Shown in pieces: positions 25,912-34,445 of a DNA stretch of 45,239 nt. Below the pieces are notes generated by a model. That model saw only the letters and a list, made by a program, of their open reading frames with translations. It had not been told where the DNA came from and did no database searches. The stretch's first letter is position 1, and each line of letters begins with the position of its first letter. The translations under genes and the position numbers were made by a program. Source of the stretch: Mycobacterium sp. D16Q14 (GTDB taxonomy: Bacteria > Actinomycetota > Actinomycetes > Mycobacteriales > Mycobacteriaceae); contig MAEX01000029.1 in assembly GCA_002013415.1 (NCBI GenBank), positions 1-45,239 on the forward strand, read 5' to 3'.

Positions 25912-26950
25912 ACAATCAAGATGGCAGCGGATCAAGAGCCGGCCGGTCGAGACCTATAACAAGACCTGGTTGGGGTTCATCGCCATTGCGGTGATCGGCG
26001 CCCTGGTGGGCGGCATGCTGTTGGTGAAGGCCATCGGTTTCGGCTACACCACATACACCGCCGAGTTCGCGCAAGCGGCGTCGCTGCGGGCGGGCCAACC
26101 CATCACAGTGGCGGGCATCCCGATGGGCACCGTCACCAGTATGAAGCTGGTCGGAGATCACGTCGAGGCCAAGCTGTCGGTCAGCGATGACGTGAAGCTG
26201 GGCAAGGACACTAAGGCCGCAATCCGGGTGACCACCATTCTGGGCTCCCGCTACCTGGACCTAAGCCCCGAAGGCCCGGGATCGTTGCCCAACAAGACCA
26301 TTGACCTGGCCCACACGGAGGTCCCCTACGACCTGCAGGCGACCCTCAAGGATGCGACGAACACCTTCGATCAGGTCGACTTCGACAAGGTGGCGCAGTC
26401 ATTGAGCATTCTGGGCAAGCAGCTCGACGGGCTGCCCGAGGTGGTCCCACAGGCCATGCAGAACATCCAGACACTGTCCTCGATCATCGCCGAACGACGC
26501 GATCAGCTCGGCACGCTACTGAAGAGCAGCGAGAAGGTGACCAACACGCTGCACCACCAGCAGCAGGGCATCGGAACGCTGATCAACCAGGGGCAGAACC
26601 TGATCGGTGAGTTCGTGGTGCGTCGTGGCACATTCCACGCGATGATGCAGTCGCTGACCAACCTGATCCAGCAGCTCAGCAAGATCGCCATCAAGGACCG
26701 GCCACAGCTTGACGACATGCTCAAGACGCTGCATCAGCTCACCGACATGCTCGGCCAACACGATGACTTGCTGCGCAACATCTTACAGATCACACCGGTC
26801 ACGTTGCGTGGTGTTGCCAACGCCACCGGAACCGGCAATGCCATCGAGTTCAACGCGCCCAACGGCCTGGCCGTCGATTCCTGGATGTGCGCAATCAGCG
26901 GGCGTGCCAAGCAATTCGGGCTGATCCAGTACTTCAAGGACTGCAAGTGA
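25904..26950 (+). CDS. mceC: MceC-type MCE protein
   Basis: Start chosen at ATG 25904 (MAEQSRWQRIKSRPVETYNK), overlapping the mceB stop; an upstream in-frame start at 25826 lies deep inside mceB. 348 residues: membrane helix about 22-43, MCE domain about 50-130 (FAQAASLRAGQPITVAGIPM; TILGSRYLDLSPEG), then an alpha-helical tunnel section and a Cys-containing end (MCAIS, KDCK). Part of the same importer. Confidence 0.92.
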   Translation: MAEQSRWQRIKSRPVETYNKTWLGFIAIAVIGALVGGMLLVKAIGFGYTTYTAEFAQAASLRAGQPITVAGIPMGTVTSMKLVGDHVEAKLSVSDDVKLGKDTKAAIRVTTILGSRYLDLSPEGPGSLPNKTIDLAHTEVPYDLQATLKDATNTFDQVDFDKVAQSLSILGKQLDGLPEVVPQAMQNIQTLSSIIAERRDQLGTLLKSSEKVTNTLHHQQQGIGTLINQGQNLIGEFVVRRGTFHAMMQSLTNLIQQLSKIAIKDRPQLDDMLKTLHQLTDMLGQHDDLLRNILQITPVTLRGVANATGTGNAIEFNAPNGLAVDSWMCAISGRAKQFGLIQYFKDCK

Positions 26951-28077
26951 TGAACAGCAAGGGCGCCGGAAAAGGCAAGGCGGTCGCCGTCATCGCAGCC
27001 ATCGCGGTCGTGGTCGCGGGGATTGTGGGTGCGGGAGCGTACTACGTGAAGTCGCAGTTGGACCACATCACGCTGACCGCCCAGTTCGACAACGCCTCCG
27101 GGCTTTACGAGTCGAATGTTGTCGCGGTACTGGGCATGCCGGTTGGCAAGATCACGAAGATCACACCGCAATCGGGATACGTCGATGTCCAGTTCACCGT
27201 CGACAAGGACGTCAAGGTGCCGGTCGATGTACAGGCCGTCACGCTGTCCACCTCGATCCTGACTGACCGCCAAGTCGAGCTATCCCCTCCCTACCGGGGC
27301 GGGCCGACCCTGCAGGACGGCGACACCATCGGCCTGGATAAGACGAAGACACCGGTCGAGTTCGACCGGGTGCTGGGCATGCTCGACAAGCTATCGGTAT
27401 CGCTCAAGGGCGACGGCCACGGCCAGGGGCCCGTCGGCGACATCATCAACGCGGCCGCCGGAGTCACGGACGGCAATGGCGACAAGATCAAGTCGGGGCT
27501 TGATGAATTGTCAAAGGCGTTGCGGCTCAGCTCGGAAGGCGGCGTGACCACCCGCGAACAGATGACCACCATCATCAAGAACGTCAGCTCGCTTTTCGAC
27601 GCGGCGGCCGCCAACGACGGGAAGCTGCGCGAATTCTCCACGACCATCCACCAACTCAGCAACATCATCGACGATGAGGCCCTTGGGACGGGTACCACCG
27701 GACGCCAGCTCAACGCTCTGATCACGCAGGCCGGCGATATCCTGGAAGCCAACCGCGACCACATCAAGGCCGCGGTCCTCAATGGCAACACCGCCCTCAA
27801 GACGGTTGTCGACAACCAACGCGAACTCGCCGAAACCCTCGACGTAGCGCCCCTGGCCGTGGAAAACCTGTACAACACCGTCGACCAGGACAACGGATCG
27901 TTTCGCGCACGATTCCTCACGGACAAGCTGCTGTTCGAGAGCCAGACCGGCAAGGAGATCTGCAACCTGATGGGCCTGCGCCAACTGGGTTGCAGCACAG
28001 GCACATTGCAGGACTACGGACCCGACTTCGGCCTAACCTATGTGCTCGACGGGCTCGCGGCGATGGGGCAAAAGTGA
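26950..28077 (+). CDS. mceD: MceD-type MCE protein
   Basis: A 375-residue protein from ATG 26950 (a GTG three bases earlier is possible); the ATG shares one base with the mceC stop. N-terminal helix about 9-33, MCE domain about 40-120 (QFDNASGLYESNVVAVLGMP; TDRQVELSPPYRGGP), long helical part with many Asn/Gln-rich turns, and a C-terminal ICNLMGLRQLGC segment typical for MceD. Part of the same importer. Confidence 0.92.
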   Translation: MNSKGAGKGKAVAVIAAIAVVVAGIVGAGAYYVKSQLDHITLTAQFDNASGLYESNVVAVLGMPVGKITKITPQSGYVDVQFTVDKDVKVPVDVQAVTLSTSILTDRQVELSPPYRGGPTLQDGDTIGLDKTKTPVEFDRVLGMLDKLSVSLKGDGHGQGPVGDIINAAAGVTDGNGDKIKSGLDELSKALRLSSEGGVTTREQMTTIIKNVSSLFDAAAANDGKLREFSTTIHQLSNIIDDEALGTGTTGRQLNALITQAGDILEANRDHIKAAVLNGNTALKTVVDNQRELAETLDVAPLAVENLYNTVDQDNGSFRARFLTDKLLFESQTGKEICNLMGLRQLGCSTGTLQDYGPDFGLTYVLDGLAAMGQK

Positions 28078-29357
28078 TGACTACACGTAAACGACTGGCC
28101 GCTATGGGCACAGCAACGATGCTGGCTGCCACCGTCCTCTCGGGCTGCGCGACCAATGGCCTAGGCGACCTGCCCTTGCCCGCGCCCGGAGTCGGTGCCG
28201 GCGGCTACCACCTCACCGCATTGTTCTCGAACATCCTGAACCTCCCGAATAACGCGAAGGTGAAGTTGGCCGGTGCCGATGTCGGCCAGGTCGACGACAT
28301 GCGGGTGAGTAACTACACCGCAATCACCACACTGCGCATTCAGGACGGGGTACGGCTTCCCAAGGACAGCACTGCCGAACTGCGTTCCGCCACGCCGCTG
28401 GGCGATGTCTTCGTCTCGATTCGTCCCCCGGCGGACGCGACGTCGGATTCGCCCATCCTCAGGGAGGGCGACACCATCGGCCTAGATTCGACGACGGCCG
28501 CGGCGACCGTGGAATCCGTGCTGAGCTCGGCCGCGCTCGTCTCCAACGGCGGAGCGGTACGCAACCTGACCAACGTCATCAACGGCTTCGGTAAGGCAAC
28601 CGGCGACCAGGGCCAGGCGTTCGGTGACCTGATCAAGGACTCCAATCGGCTACTGGGAACGTTGAATACGCGATCGGCGCAGATCTCGGAGGCTCTCACG
28701 CAGACTTCCCGGCTGGCCGACCAGCTCGACACCAAGAACCAGGAACTGACGGACATCGTGAAAGAGGCCGACCCGGCCACCGAGGCGCTTGCCGCCAACA
28801 CTGCGCAGCTATCCCAGCTGGTTCTGCAGATTGGCGCCACCACCAAGCAATTGCAGAAGTTCCCGTCGATCGCGGGCACCGATACGAGCGGACACAGCCT
28901 CATCAAGGACGCGAACACAATCGCCAAGGCGTGGAACGACGTAGCGCAAGATCCAACCGTTGATATCAATGCGCTCAACCGGCAATTCACATCTCTTATA
29001 AAGGTCACACCAAGCGACACAATCTCCGTGAGGGTAAGCATCGACCGACTGATTCTCGGGTCGATGCCGGATGCGGGATTCAAGGGCGACGTCGGCACGC
29101 ACGGCCCCAAGCGCTACAACTGGGCTCAGCTGGTCGGTTCCTTCAAGTACACGCTGTGGCGCCTACAAGAACGTGTCGTGGGCAAGGGCGTGTACGGCGA
29201 CGACATCCCGATGCGGCCGAGCCCAACCGAACCCGGTGTGATCGAGCGTGTTCCACCGGGCAACCTGCCTGCCCCGGGGCAAGCAGAACCCGCGTCGGCT
29301 CCTGCCCCCCCTCCCGCACCTGAAGCCACCCCCGGCCCGGAGGCGATGGGCCGGTGA
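28077..29357 (+). CDS. mceE: MceE-type lipoprotein
   Basis: A 426-residue protein from ATG 28077, overlapping the mceD stop. The signal peptide ends in the lipobox LSGC (Cys24), so this subunit is lipid-anchored, as MceE/LprK/LprN proteins are. MCE domain at about 40-125 (LFSNILNLPNNAKVKLAGAD; TPLGDVFVSIRPP). Helical part follows; the last 40 residues are Pro/Ala-rich. Part of the importer, probably linking it to the outer layers. Confidence 0.93.
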   Translation: MTTRKRLAAMGTATMLAATVLSGCATNGLGDLPLPAPGVGAGGYHLTALFSNILNLPNNAKVKLAGADVGQVDDMRVSNYTAITTLRIQDGVRLPKDSTAELRSATPLGDVFVSIRPPADATSDSPILREGDTIGLDSTTAAATVESVLSSAALVSNGGAVRNLTNVINGFGKATGDQGQAFGDLIKDSNRLLGTLNTRSAQISEALTQTSRLADQLDTKNQELTDIVKEADPATEALAANTAQLSQLVLQIGATTKQLQKFPSIAGTDTSGHSLIKDANTIAKAWNDVAQDPTVDINALNRQFTSLIKVTPSDTISVRVSIDRLILGSMPDAGFKGDVGTHGPKRYNWAQLVGSFKYTLWRLQERVVGKGVYGDDIPMRPSPTEPGVIERVPPGNLPAPGQAEPASAPAPPPAPEATPGPEAMGR

Positions 29358-30604
29358 TCGACACTCTCGCCAATGGCCTCGTCGGCTCGATTCGTGCCGC
29401 ACACCGCAAGAAAATGGTGCTCTCCGGCATCGCGCTGGCCACCGTGCTGCTGGTCTCGATCGGTTATCTGACGGTGGGCGCCTTACGCGTCAGCCCGTTC
29501 TCCGGCACCTACCGCGTCAAGGTGCAGCTTCCCGAATCGGGCGGCCTGCTGCCCAACCAGGATGTCGCGCTGCATGGCGTGAAGGTTGGCACCGTGCAGT
29601 CGCTGGCTATCACCCAACAGGGAGTCGACGCGATCGCCGAGATCCAGTCGAAATACAAGATCCCCGTCTCGGCGAAGGTCCGGGTCACCGGCCTCTCACC
29701 TGCCGGTGAGCAGTACATCAACTTCGAGGGCGCCTCGAACCAGGGCCCGTTCCTCAAAGACGGCAGCGTCATCTCCGAAGGTGCTCAGGTTCCTGTCACA
29801 TTGGCCAAGCTGTTGGCCGATGCGGATGGTCTGCTGGCGCAGGTGGACCCCAAGAAGCTTGAGCTCATCAAGAAGGAACTGAGCCTGAGCAAGGAGGGGC
29901 CGCGCAAGCTCACCGAGATCATCGATGGCGGCACCTTCCTGCTGAGCACCCTGGACTCGGTGCTGCCGGAGACCACCAGCCTGCTCAAGACCAGCCGCGT
30001 GGTGCTGACCCTGGCCGCCGACAAGAACGCCGGCATCAAGGCCACCGCCAATGAGCTGGGCCGCACGCTGCGCGGCGTGGAGAAGATGCAGAACGGCTAC
30101 CGCACGCTTGTCGACCAGACACCCAAGACACTTCACGCGGTGGACAATCTGTTCGCGGACAACTCGGACACCATGGTGACGCTGCTGGCGAGCCTTGCCA
30201 CCGCCTCCAAGCTGCTCTACCTGCGCGTCCCGGCCCTCAATGCACTGTTCCCGAACTACCGGGGTTCGGTATTCGACGCGTTGATGAGCATCATGCATGA
30301 GGGTGGCATCTGGGCGACCGCCGACCTCTACCCCCGCTATGTGTGCGACTATCCGACGCCGAGACTCCCGGGCTCGGCTGCCGACTACCCCGAGCCGTTC
30401 CTGTACGCCAACTACTGTGCGGACGAGGACCCGGCAGTCCTGATCCGTGGCGCCAAGAACGCGCCGCGACCAGCAGGGGACGACACCGCCGGACCGCCCA
30501 TGGGCGCCGACATGGGGAAGAAGGCCGATCCGACACCGAAGGGACGGTTCCAGGTACCGACCACCTATGGTGGACCGACACTGCCGATCGAACCCCCGCG
30601 TTGA
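29354..30604 (+). CDS. mceF: MceF-type MCE protein
   Basis: A 416-residue protein from GTG 29354, overlapping the mceE stop (GTGA). Membrane helix about residues 20-44, MCE domain about 52-130 (VQLPESGGLLPNQDVALHGV; AGEQYINFEG), helical part with an LDSVLPETTSLLKTSRVVLT stretch, then VCDYPTPR and a Pro/Gly-rich tail. Last of the six Mce proteins, closing the usual A-F order without loss. Confidence 0.92.
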   Translation: MIDTLANGLVGSIRAAHRKKMVLSGIALATVLLVSIGYLTVGALRVSPFSGTYRVKVQLPESGGLLPNQDVALHGVKVGTVQSLAITQQGVDAIAEIQSKYKIPVSAKVRVTGLSPAGEQYINFEGASNQGPFLKDGSVISEGAQVPVTLAKLLADADGLLAQVDPKKLELIKKELSLSKEGPRKLTEIIDGGTFLLSTLDSVLPETTSLLKTSRVVLTLAADKNAGIKATANELGRTLRGVEKMQNGYRTLVDQTPKTLHAVDNLFADNSDTMVTLLASLATASKLLYLRVPALNALFPNYRGSVFDALMSIMHEGGIWATADLYPRYVCDYPTPRLPGSAADYPEPFLYANYCADEDPAVLIRGAKNAPRPAGDDTAGPPMGADMGKKADPTPKGRFQVPTTYGGPTLPIEPPR

Positions 30605-30641
30605 CGCCTGACCTGCGAATCAGATTCAAGGAGCTACTACC

Positions 30642-31310
30642 GTGGTCGCTATGACCAAAGAAGACGTCGACTCCACAAGCGACGCCGACACGGACAAGGT
30701 CGACGAGAAGGAAGCCGCGGACACTGCCGCGGAGACCAACTCGACCGACACCGACGATGCCGAATCGACCGCTGTGTCTGATTCGGATGCGCCCAGCCTT
30801 GACGACGAAGAGGGCTCGCCATCAGCAGTGACGTGGGTGCGCTACGCCGTGATCGGGGCCGTCGCGGCAATCCTGGTGGGCGCTCTCGTCTTCTCGGGTG
30901 TCGTGGGCTGGAAGGTCTGGCAGCAACACCAGATCGACGCGGCCGGAGAACAAGCTCAGGCGATCGCTGTCCCCTTTACGGAGATCTTGACCAGCATCGA
31001 CACCAACAGCGTGGACGAGAACTTCCGGCAGATCCTCAACGGATCCACCGGTGATCTCAAGAACGAGTTCACCAAGGCCAGCGTGCAGCTGCGTCAGCTG
31101 CTGATCGACAATAAGGCCGCCGCGCACGGCAAGGTCGTCAACTCGGCGATCCAATACAAGTCTCCGGACAAGGTTGTGTTGCTGATGATGGTGGATCAGA
31201 GCATCACCAACACCCAGCGGCCCGATCCGCGGATCGACCGTAGCCGGATGAAGATCACCATGGAAAAGATCGATGGCCGTTGGCTAGCGAGCAAGCTGGA
31301 GTACCTGTAA
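30642..31310 (+). CDS. Mce-associated membrane protein (Mas type)
   Basis: A 222-residue protein; GTG 30642 is preferred (AAGGAG 8 bases upstream), ATG 30651 is an alternative. The first 60 residues are highly acidic and Asp/Thr/Ser-rich, a membrane helix follows at 67-90, then a NTF2-like alpha/beta domain outside (FTEILTSIDTNSVDENFRQI, ending KITMEKIDGRWLASKLEYL). Mas proteins stabilise or assist Mce complexes (OrfA/B, Mam1-4 in M. tuberculosis). Most mce operons carry two to four; only one is found here. Confidence 0.87.
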   Translation: MVAMTKEDVDSTSDADTDKVDEKEAADTAAETNSTDTDDAESTAVSDSDAPSLDDEEGSPSAVTWVRYAVIGAVAAILVGALVFSGVVGWKVWQQHQIDAAGEQAQAIAVPFTEILTSIDTNSVDENFRQILNGSTGDLKNEFTKASVQLRQLLIDNKAAAHGKVVNSAIQYKSPDKVVLLMMVDQSITNTQRPDPRIDRSRMKITMEKIDGRWLASKLEYL

Positions 31311-31328
31311 ACCGCCGGAAAGGTCATC

Positions 31329-32126
31329 ATGCGGATTTCTAAGCTCTTCACCGGGCGGGTAGCCCGAGGGGTTACGGGAGGGGCAGCCGCTGCCCTGGTA
31401 ATCAGCGCGGCGATCAGTAGCGCGCCGTTGGCGTCAGCATCGGCGCAGTCCTTCTGCGGCGAACTCGGTGGCAACTTCGACGGGCTCTACTGCCACACAG
31501 TGGTGACCTCGCCGCGTAAGGCAGATCGCGATATCAAGGTCGCCATCCCCGAGTTGGTGGACAGCAACCCCGCCATCCGTGAGTACCTGCGCAATCTGTA
31601 CAACAACTGGAAAGCCAAGGGCGCTGACATGATTCAGGACAGCTATGGCGAGGAGAACTTCCAGATCTTCAACCACGGCAGCACCACGTCGATCGTGTTT
31701 CACGAGGACTATCACGCCAATGGTCCGCAGGTGAACAACGCGTACCGGACCTTCAACTACGACGGTGGCAAGCGCCTGATGCTCGCCGACATTCTCAAGG
31801 GCGGCGATTTGAACGCCATCCCGCCGATCGCCGAACCCTTCATCATCGAGGCACTGGACCGGGCGGCGCCGGGGCATACCCCACAGACCTATCCGTTCAC
31901 GCCCGACCGGTGGACTCCGGACAAGGTGTATTCAGGCGCCTACAAGGCCTGGGCGCTGACACCGGACGAGTTGATCATCTACATGCCGGATTACCCAGTC
32001 GCCCATGACTATCCGATCGATTACTCCCCGGGCCAGCGGGTGTACTCGATGGACGGCGGTACCGTGGAGGCGCATATCCCGATCGGCGCCATCGCACCGA
32101 TCCTGAAGCCCGGGTACGGGGGCTAG
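31329..32126 (+). CDS. Exported DUF3298/MPT64-like protein
   Basis: A 265-residue protein from ATG 31329, 18 bases after the Mas gene, so probably the last gene of the mce operon. The signal peptide ends at ASA-Q (cleavage after about residue 39). The mature part has an early cysteine pair (FCGELGGNFDGLYC) and an RsiV/DUF3298-like pattern (STTSIVFHEDYHANGPQVNN, RLMLADILKGGD, DELIIYMPDYPVAHD) as in MPT64-type secreted proteins. The function of the fold is unclear; ligand binding in the envelope is a guess. The terminator at 32137-32180 follows. Confidence 0.78.
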   Translation: MRISKLFTGRVARGVTGGAAAALVISAAISSAPLASASAQSFCGELGGNFDGLYCHTVVTSPRKADRDIKVAIPELVDSNPAIREYLRNLYNNWKAKGADMIQDSYGEENFQIFNHGSTTSIVFHEDYHANGPQVNNAYRTFNYDGGKRLMLADILKGGDLNAIPPIAEPFIIEALDRAAPGHTPQTYPFTPDRWTPDKVYSGAYKAWALTPDELIIYMPDYPVAHDYPIDYSPGQRVYSMDGGTVEAHIPIGAIAPILKPGYGG

Positions 32127-32136
32127 AACGCAGTCA

Positions 32137-32180
32137 AAAATGCCCGCCTACGAGCGACAACGCTTGTAGGCGGGCATTTT
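32137..32180. terminator. Bidirectional intrinsic terminator
   Basis: Stem of 20 bp with one G-U pair, 32137-32156 against 32161-32180, and loop ACAA. AAAA begins the 5' arm and TTTT ends the 3' arm, so it works in both directions. It lies between the end of the mce operon and the convergent thiolase gene (stop at 32195). Confidence 0.92.
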
Positions 32181-32194
32181 CCGTTTCTGAAGGA

Positions 32195-33475
32195 TTACTC
32201 CACGCGTTCGAGCACGGCGCTGGCGCCGTGACCACCGGCCGCACAGATGCCCAGCAGCGCGGTGCTTTTCCCGCTGAGCGCCAGCTCGTTGGCCATGGTG
32301 GTGACCATGCGGGCGCCGGTGGCACCGAACGGGTGACCAATCGACACCGAGCCGCCGTGCACATTGACCTTGTCGATATCTGGTGTGCCGACGGCCTCCG
32401 AGCGTCCGAGCCGATCGGCCGCCCACTTCTTGGAGCCGAGCGCTTCCAGCACCGAAAGGGTCTGCGCGGCAAAGGCTTCGTGGATATCGATGTAGTCCAC
32501 GTCGGCGAGGGTCAGTCCCGCCTTCTCCAGCGCCCGCGGCATGGAGATGGCCGGCCCGATGAGCACCTCGTCGGCGGGATCGACGCTGACGTAGCTCCAG
32601 GACCGGAACGCGGCCAACGGCCGCAGACCAAGCGCACGCGCCTTCTCCTCGCTCATCAGCAGCACGGCGGCAGCACCATCGGTCAGCGGACTGGCGTTAC
32701 CGGCGGTCACCGTGCCGTCGCGGTTGAAGACCGGCTTCAGTGTCGCGAGCTTCTCCACACTCGTGTTCTCACGGACCAGTCCGTCGCGGGTAACGCCGTT
32801 GACGGGCACCACCTCACGATCGAAGCGTCCCGACCTGATGGCGGCGGCCGCGCGATGGTGCGAGCGCACCGCGAACTCGTCCTGCGCCTCGCGGGTGATG
32901 CCGTGGATCTTGGCCATCTTGTCGGCCGACTCCCCCATCACCTCACCGGTGGTCCGCTCTTCGATCTTGGGCCGGCGCGGCAGCAGTCCGGTGAACGGCG
33001 CCAGGCTCAGCGCGGCGTCGAGATAGTCCTTCGGCTTGGGCTTACCCAGGGCAAGCGGGGCTGCGGCGTGAATGAGCTTCTGCGGCAGGTTGACTCCGGC
33101 ATTGGAGGTGGAATCGGAACCACCGGCGATCATGACGTCATACTCACCACGCTCGATCGCCGCGGCCGCGGTGGTGATGGCCTGCAGACCGGACGCACAT
33201 GCACGGGTGACGGTGTGCCCCTCGACTCCGTGGCCAAGCTTGAGATCGAGCGCGATCTCACGAGCGATGTTTGGCGCACCCGCCGGCAAGATGACACCAC
33301 CCCACACAATGGCCTCGATCTCATGGGAGGAGATCTTGGTGTTGTCGAGCAGACCACGCACGGCCTCATCGGCCAGTGCGATGGTGTCGATGCGGGTGAA
33401 GTCGCCGAAGGCCCGAACGAACGGAGTGCGCGCGCCCGCGACGATGACGGCGCGGCGCTTGGCAGGAGCGGTCAT
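32195..33475 (-). CDS. Acetyl-CoA C-acyltransferase (thiolase), FadI type
   Basis: A 426-residue thiolase. Catalytic residues are in place: nucleophile Cys93 in TRACASG, His373 and His381 in NVHGGSVSIGHPFGATG, and Cys411 in CAAGGHG. The extra length and segments such as APNIAREI, HGITREAQDEFAVRSH and HEAFAAQTLSVLEALGSKKW match E. coli FadI better than FadA (comparison from memory). It cleaves 3-ketoacyl-CoA with CoA in beta-oxidation. The usual hydratase/dehydrogenase partner is not in the window. Located next to a lipid importer, but in the opposite direction and past a terminator, so a functional link is only suggestive. Confidence 0.92.
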   Translation of the reverse strand: MTAPAKRRAVIVAGARTPFVRAFGDFTRIDTIALADEAVRGLLDNTKISSHEIEAIVWGGVILPAGAPNIAREIALDLKLGHGVEGHTVTRACASGLQAITTAAAAIERGEYDVMIAGGSDSTSNAGVNLPQKLIHAAAPLALGKPKPKDYLDAALSLAPFTGLLPRRPKIEERTTGEVMGESADKMAKIHGITREAQDEFAVRSHHRAAAAIRSGRFDREVVPVNGVTRDGLVRENTSVEKLATLKPVFNRDGTVTAGNASPLTDGAAAVLLMSEEKARALGLRPLAAFRSWSYVSVDPADEVLIGPAISMPRALEKAGLTLADVDYIDIHEAFAAQTLSVLEALGSKKWAADRLGRSEAVGTPDIDKVNVHGGSVSIGHPFGATGARMVTTMANELALSGKSTALLGICAAGGHGASAVLERVE

Positions 33476-33553
33476 GGCGGCGAGCTTACTCGCGGGTCAG
33501 TTGCCTGTTTACGCCGGTACATCAAACGTAAAGATTTGCATCGATCCCCCCGG

Positions 33554-33922
33554 TCAAGACACTAGATCACTGGCAAGCTTGGACGCACCCAAGGCCATAA
33601 AGCCGCCGGTGAATGTCGCCCAGAAGACCGCCGCCGGTCGCGGCAGATCCCCACGCACCACGTGGGCGACACCGTGAGTGGTGTCGATGGTGTCGACCAT
33701 CAGCGCCAATCGCTGCCAGCGCGGCCGCTCCGACTCGGGACACGTCAGGTAACCCACGCCCAGCGCTAGCGCGCGTGCACCAAATATCCTTGTCACATAA
33801 GACAATTCAGGGGTGACTGGCACACGACTCAACCGCGCCATCAATTGCGGTGCCGCCAGACCGACGATTCCCGAAGCGACACGTCCGACCGCGATTCCTC
33901 GCAATGCTCCATTAAGGCTCAT
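33554..33922 (-). CDS. Small membrane protein, paralogue of the 37824-38036 remnant
   Basis: Start chosen at ATG 33922 (MSLNGALRGIAVGR); 122 residues. Two to three hydrophobic stretches (VASGIVGLAAPQLMARL, IFGARALALGVGYLT, AAVFWATFTGGFMALGAS). Such small mycobacterial membrane proteins are widespread and unnamed. It begins 4 bases after the stop of the upstream gene of similar build, so the two are coupled. Confidence 0.75.
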   Translation of the reverse strand: MSLNGALRGIAVGRVASGIVGLAAPQLMARLSRVPVTPELSYVTRIFGARALALGVGYLTCPESERPRWQRLALMVDTIDTTHGVAHVVRGDLPRPAAVFWATFTGGFMALGASKLASDLVS

Positions 33923-33926
33923 ATCG

Positions 33927-34301
33927 TCAGGTGTCCGATCGCTCCGTGAGCGCCGCACCCGCGGCCACCTCCAACGCTGCGAAAAATCCGGTGGGCCACG
34001 GCCTTACCCGACGTTCAAACCCGCCCGACGCCAATCGCGTCAGCCCCATGCCATAGCTGGCATAACGAACTGCGGCACGTAGACCGGTGGATCGGGGGCT
34101 GTCGTCACCAGCCTGTGCCAGGGCCAGCGCGAAGGCCAACGGGATGCCTCCGTACACGGCGCGAATCTCGGTGCGTGACTCGCTGGTCGGTGCGTTGCCG
34201 CCGAACATCTGCGGCACCAGTGCGGGTTTCACCAGGGCAAAAATGCCGATTCCCGCGTAAAACCCGGCCGCCGCTTTACGCAGTGTTGTGTTGTGGCTCA
34301 T
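33927..34301 (-). CDS. Small DUF4345-like membrane protein
   Basis: Start chosen at ATG 34301 (MSHNTTLRKAAAGFYAGIGI); an upstream extension to 34397 lacks any RBS. 124 residues with four hydrophobic segments (FYAGIGIFALVKPALVPQMF, EIRAVYGGIPLAFALALAQA, YGMGLTRLAS, GFFAALEVAAGAAL), the layout of DUF4345-like proteins. Upstream partner of the gene at 33554-33922. Role unknown. Confidence 0.72.
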   Translation of the reverse strand: MSHNTTLRKAAAGFYAGIGIFALVKPALVPQMFGGNAPTSESRTEIRAVYGGIPLAFALALAQAGDDSPRSTGLRAAVRYASYGMGLTRLASGGFERRVRPWPTGFFAALEVAAGAALTERSDT

Positions 34302-34445
34302 GAAGGCGATGGTGCCAGGACGAGGAGGCCCAGGCACTGCCAATCGATGCCAGATCCGGCCGGATCCATGCCAACTGTTGTTGAGGTGCGCCGCCAACCC
34401 GGCCGCTGTCCGGAAATCCGTCCCCGACAGCGGCCCGTGTGTGGG

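Noticed and set aside
32228..33565. Long plus-strand frame of 445 codons
   Set aside because: Antisense shadow of the thiolase gene, whose catalytic motifs are clear on the other strand.
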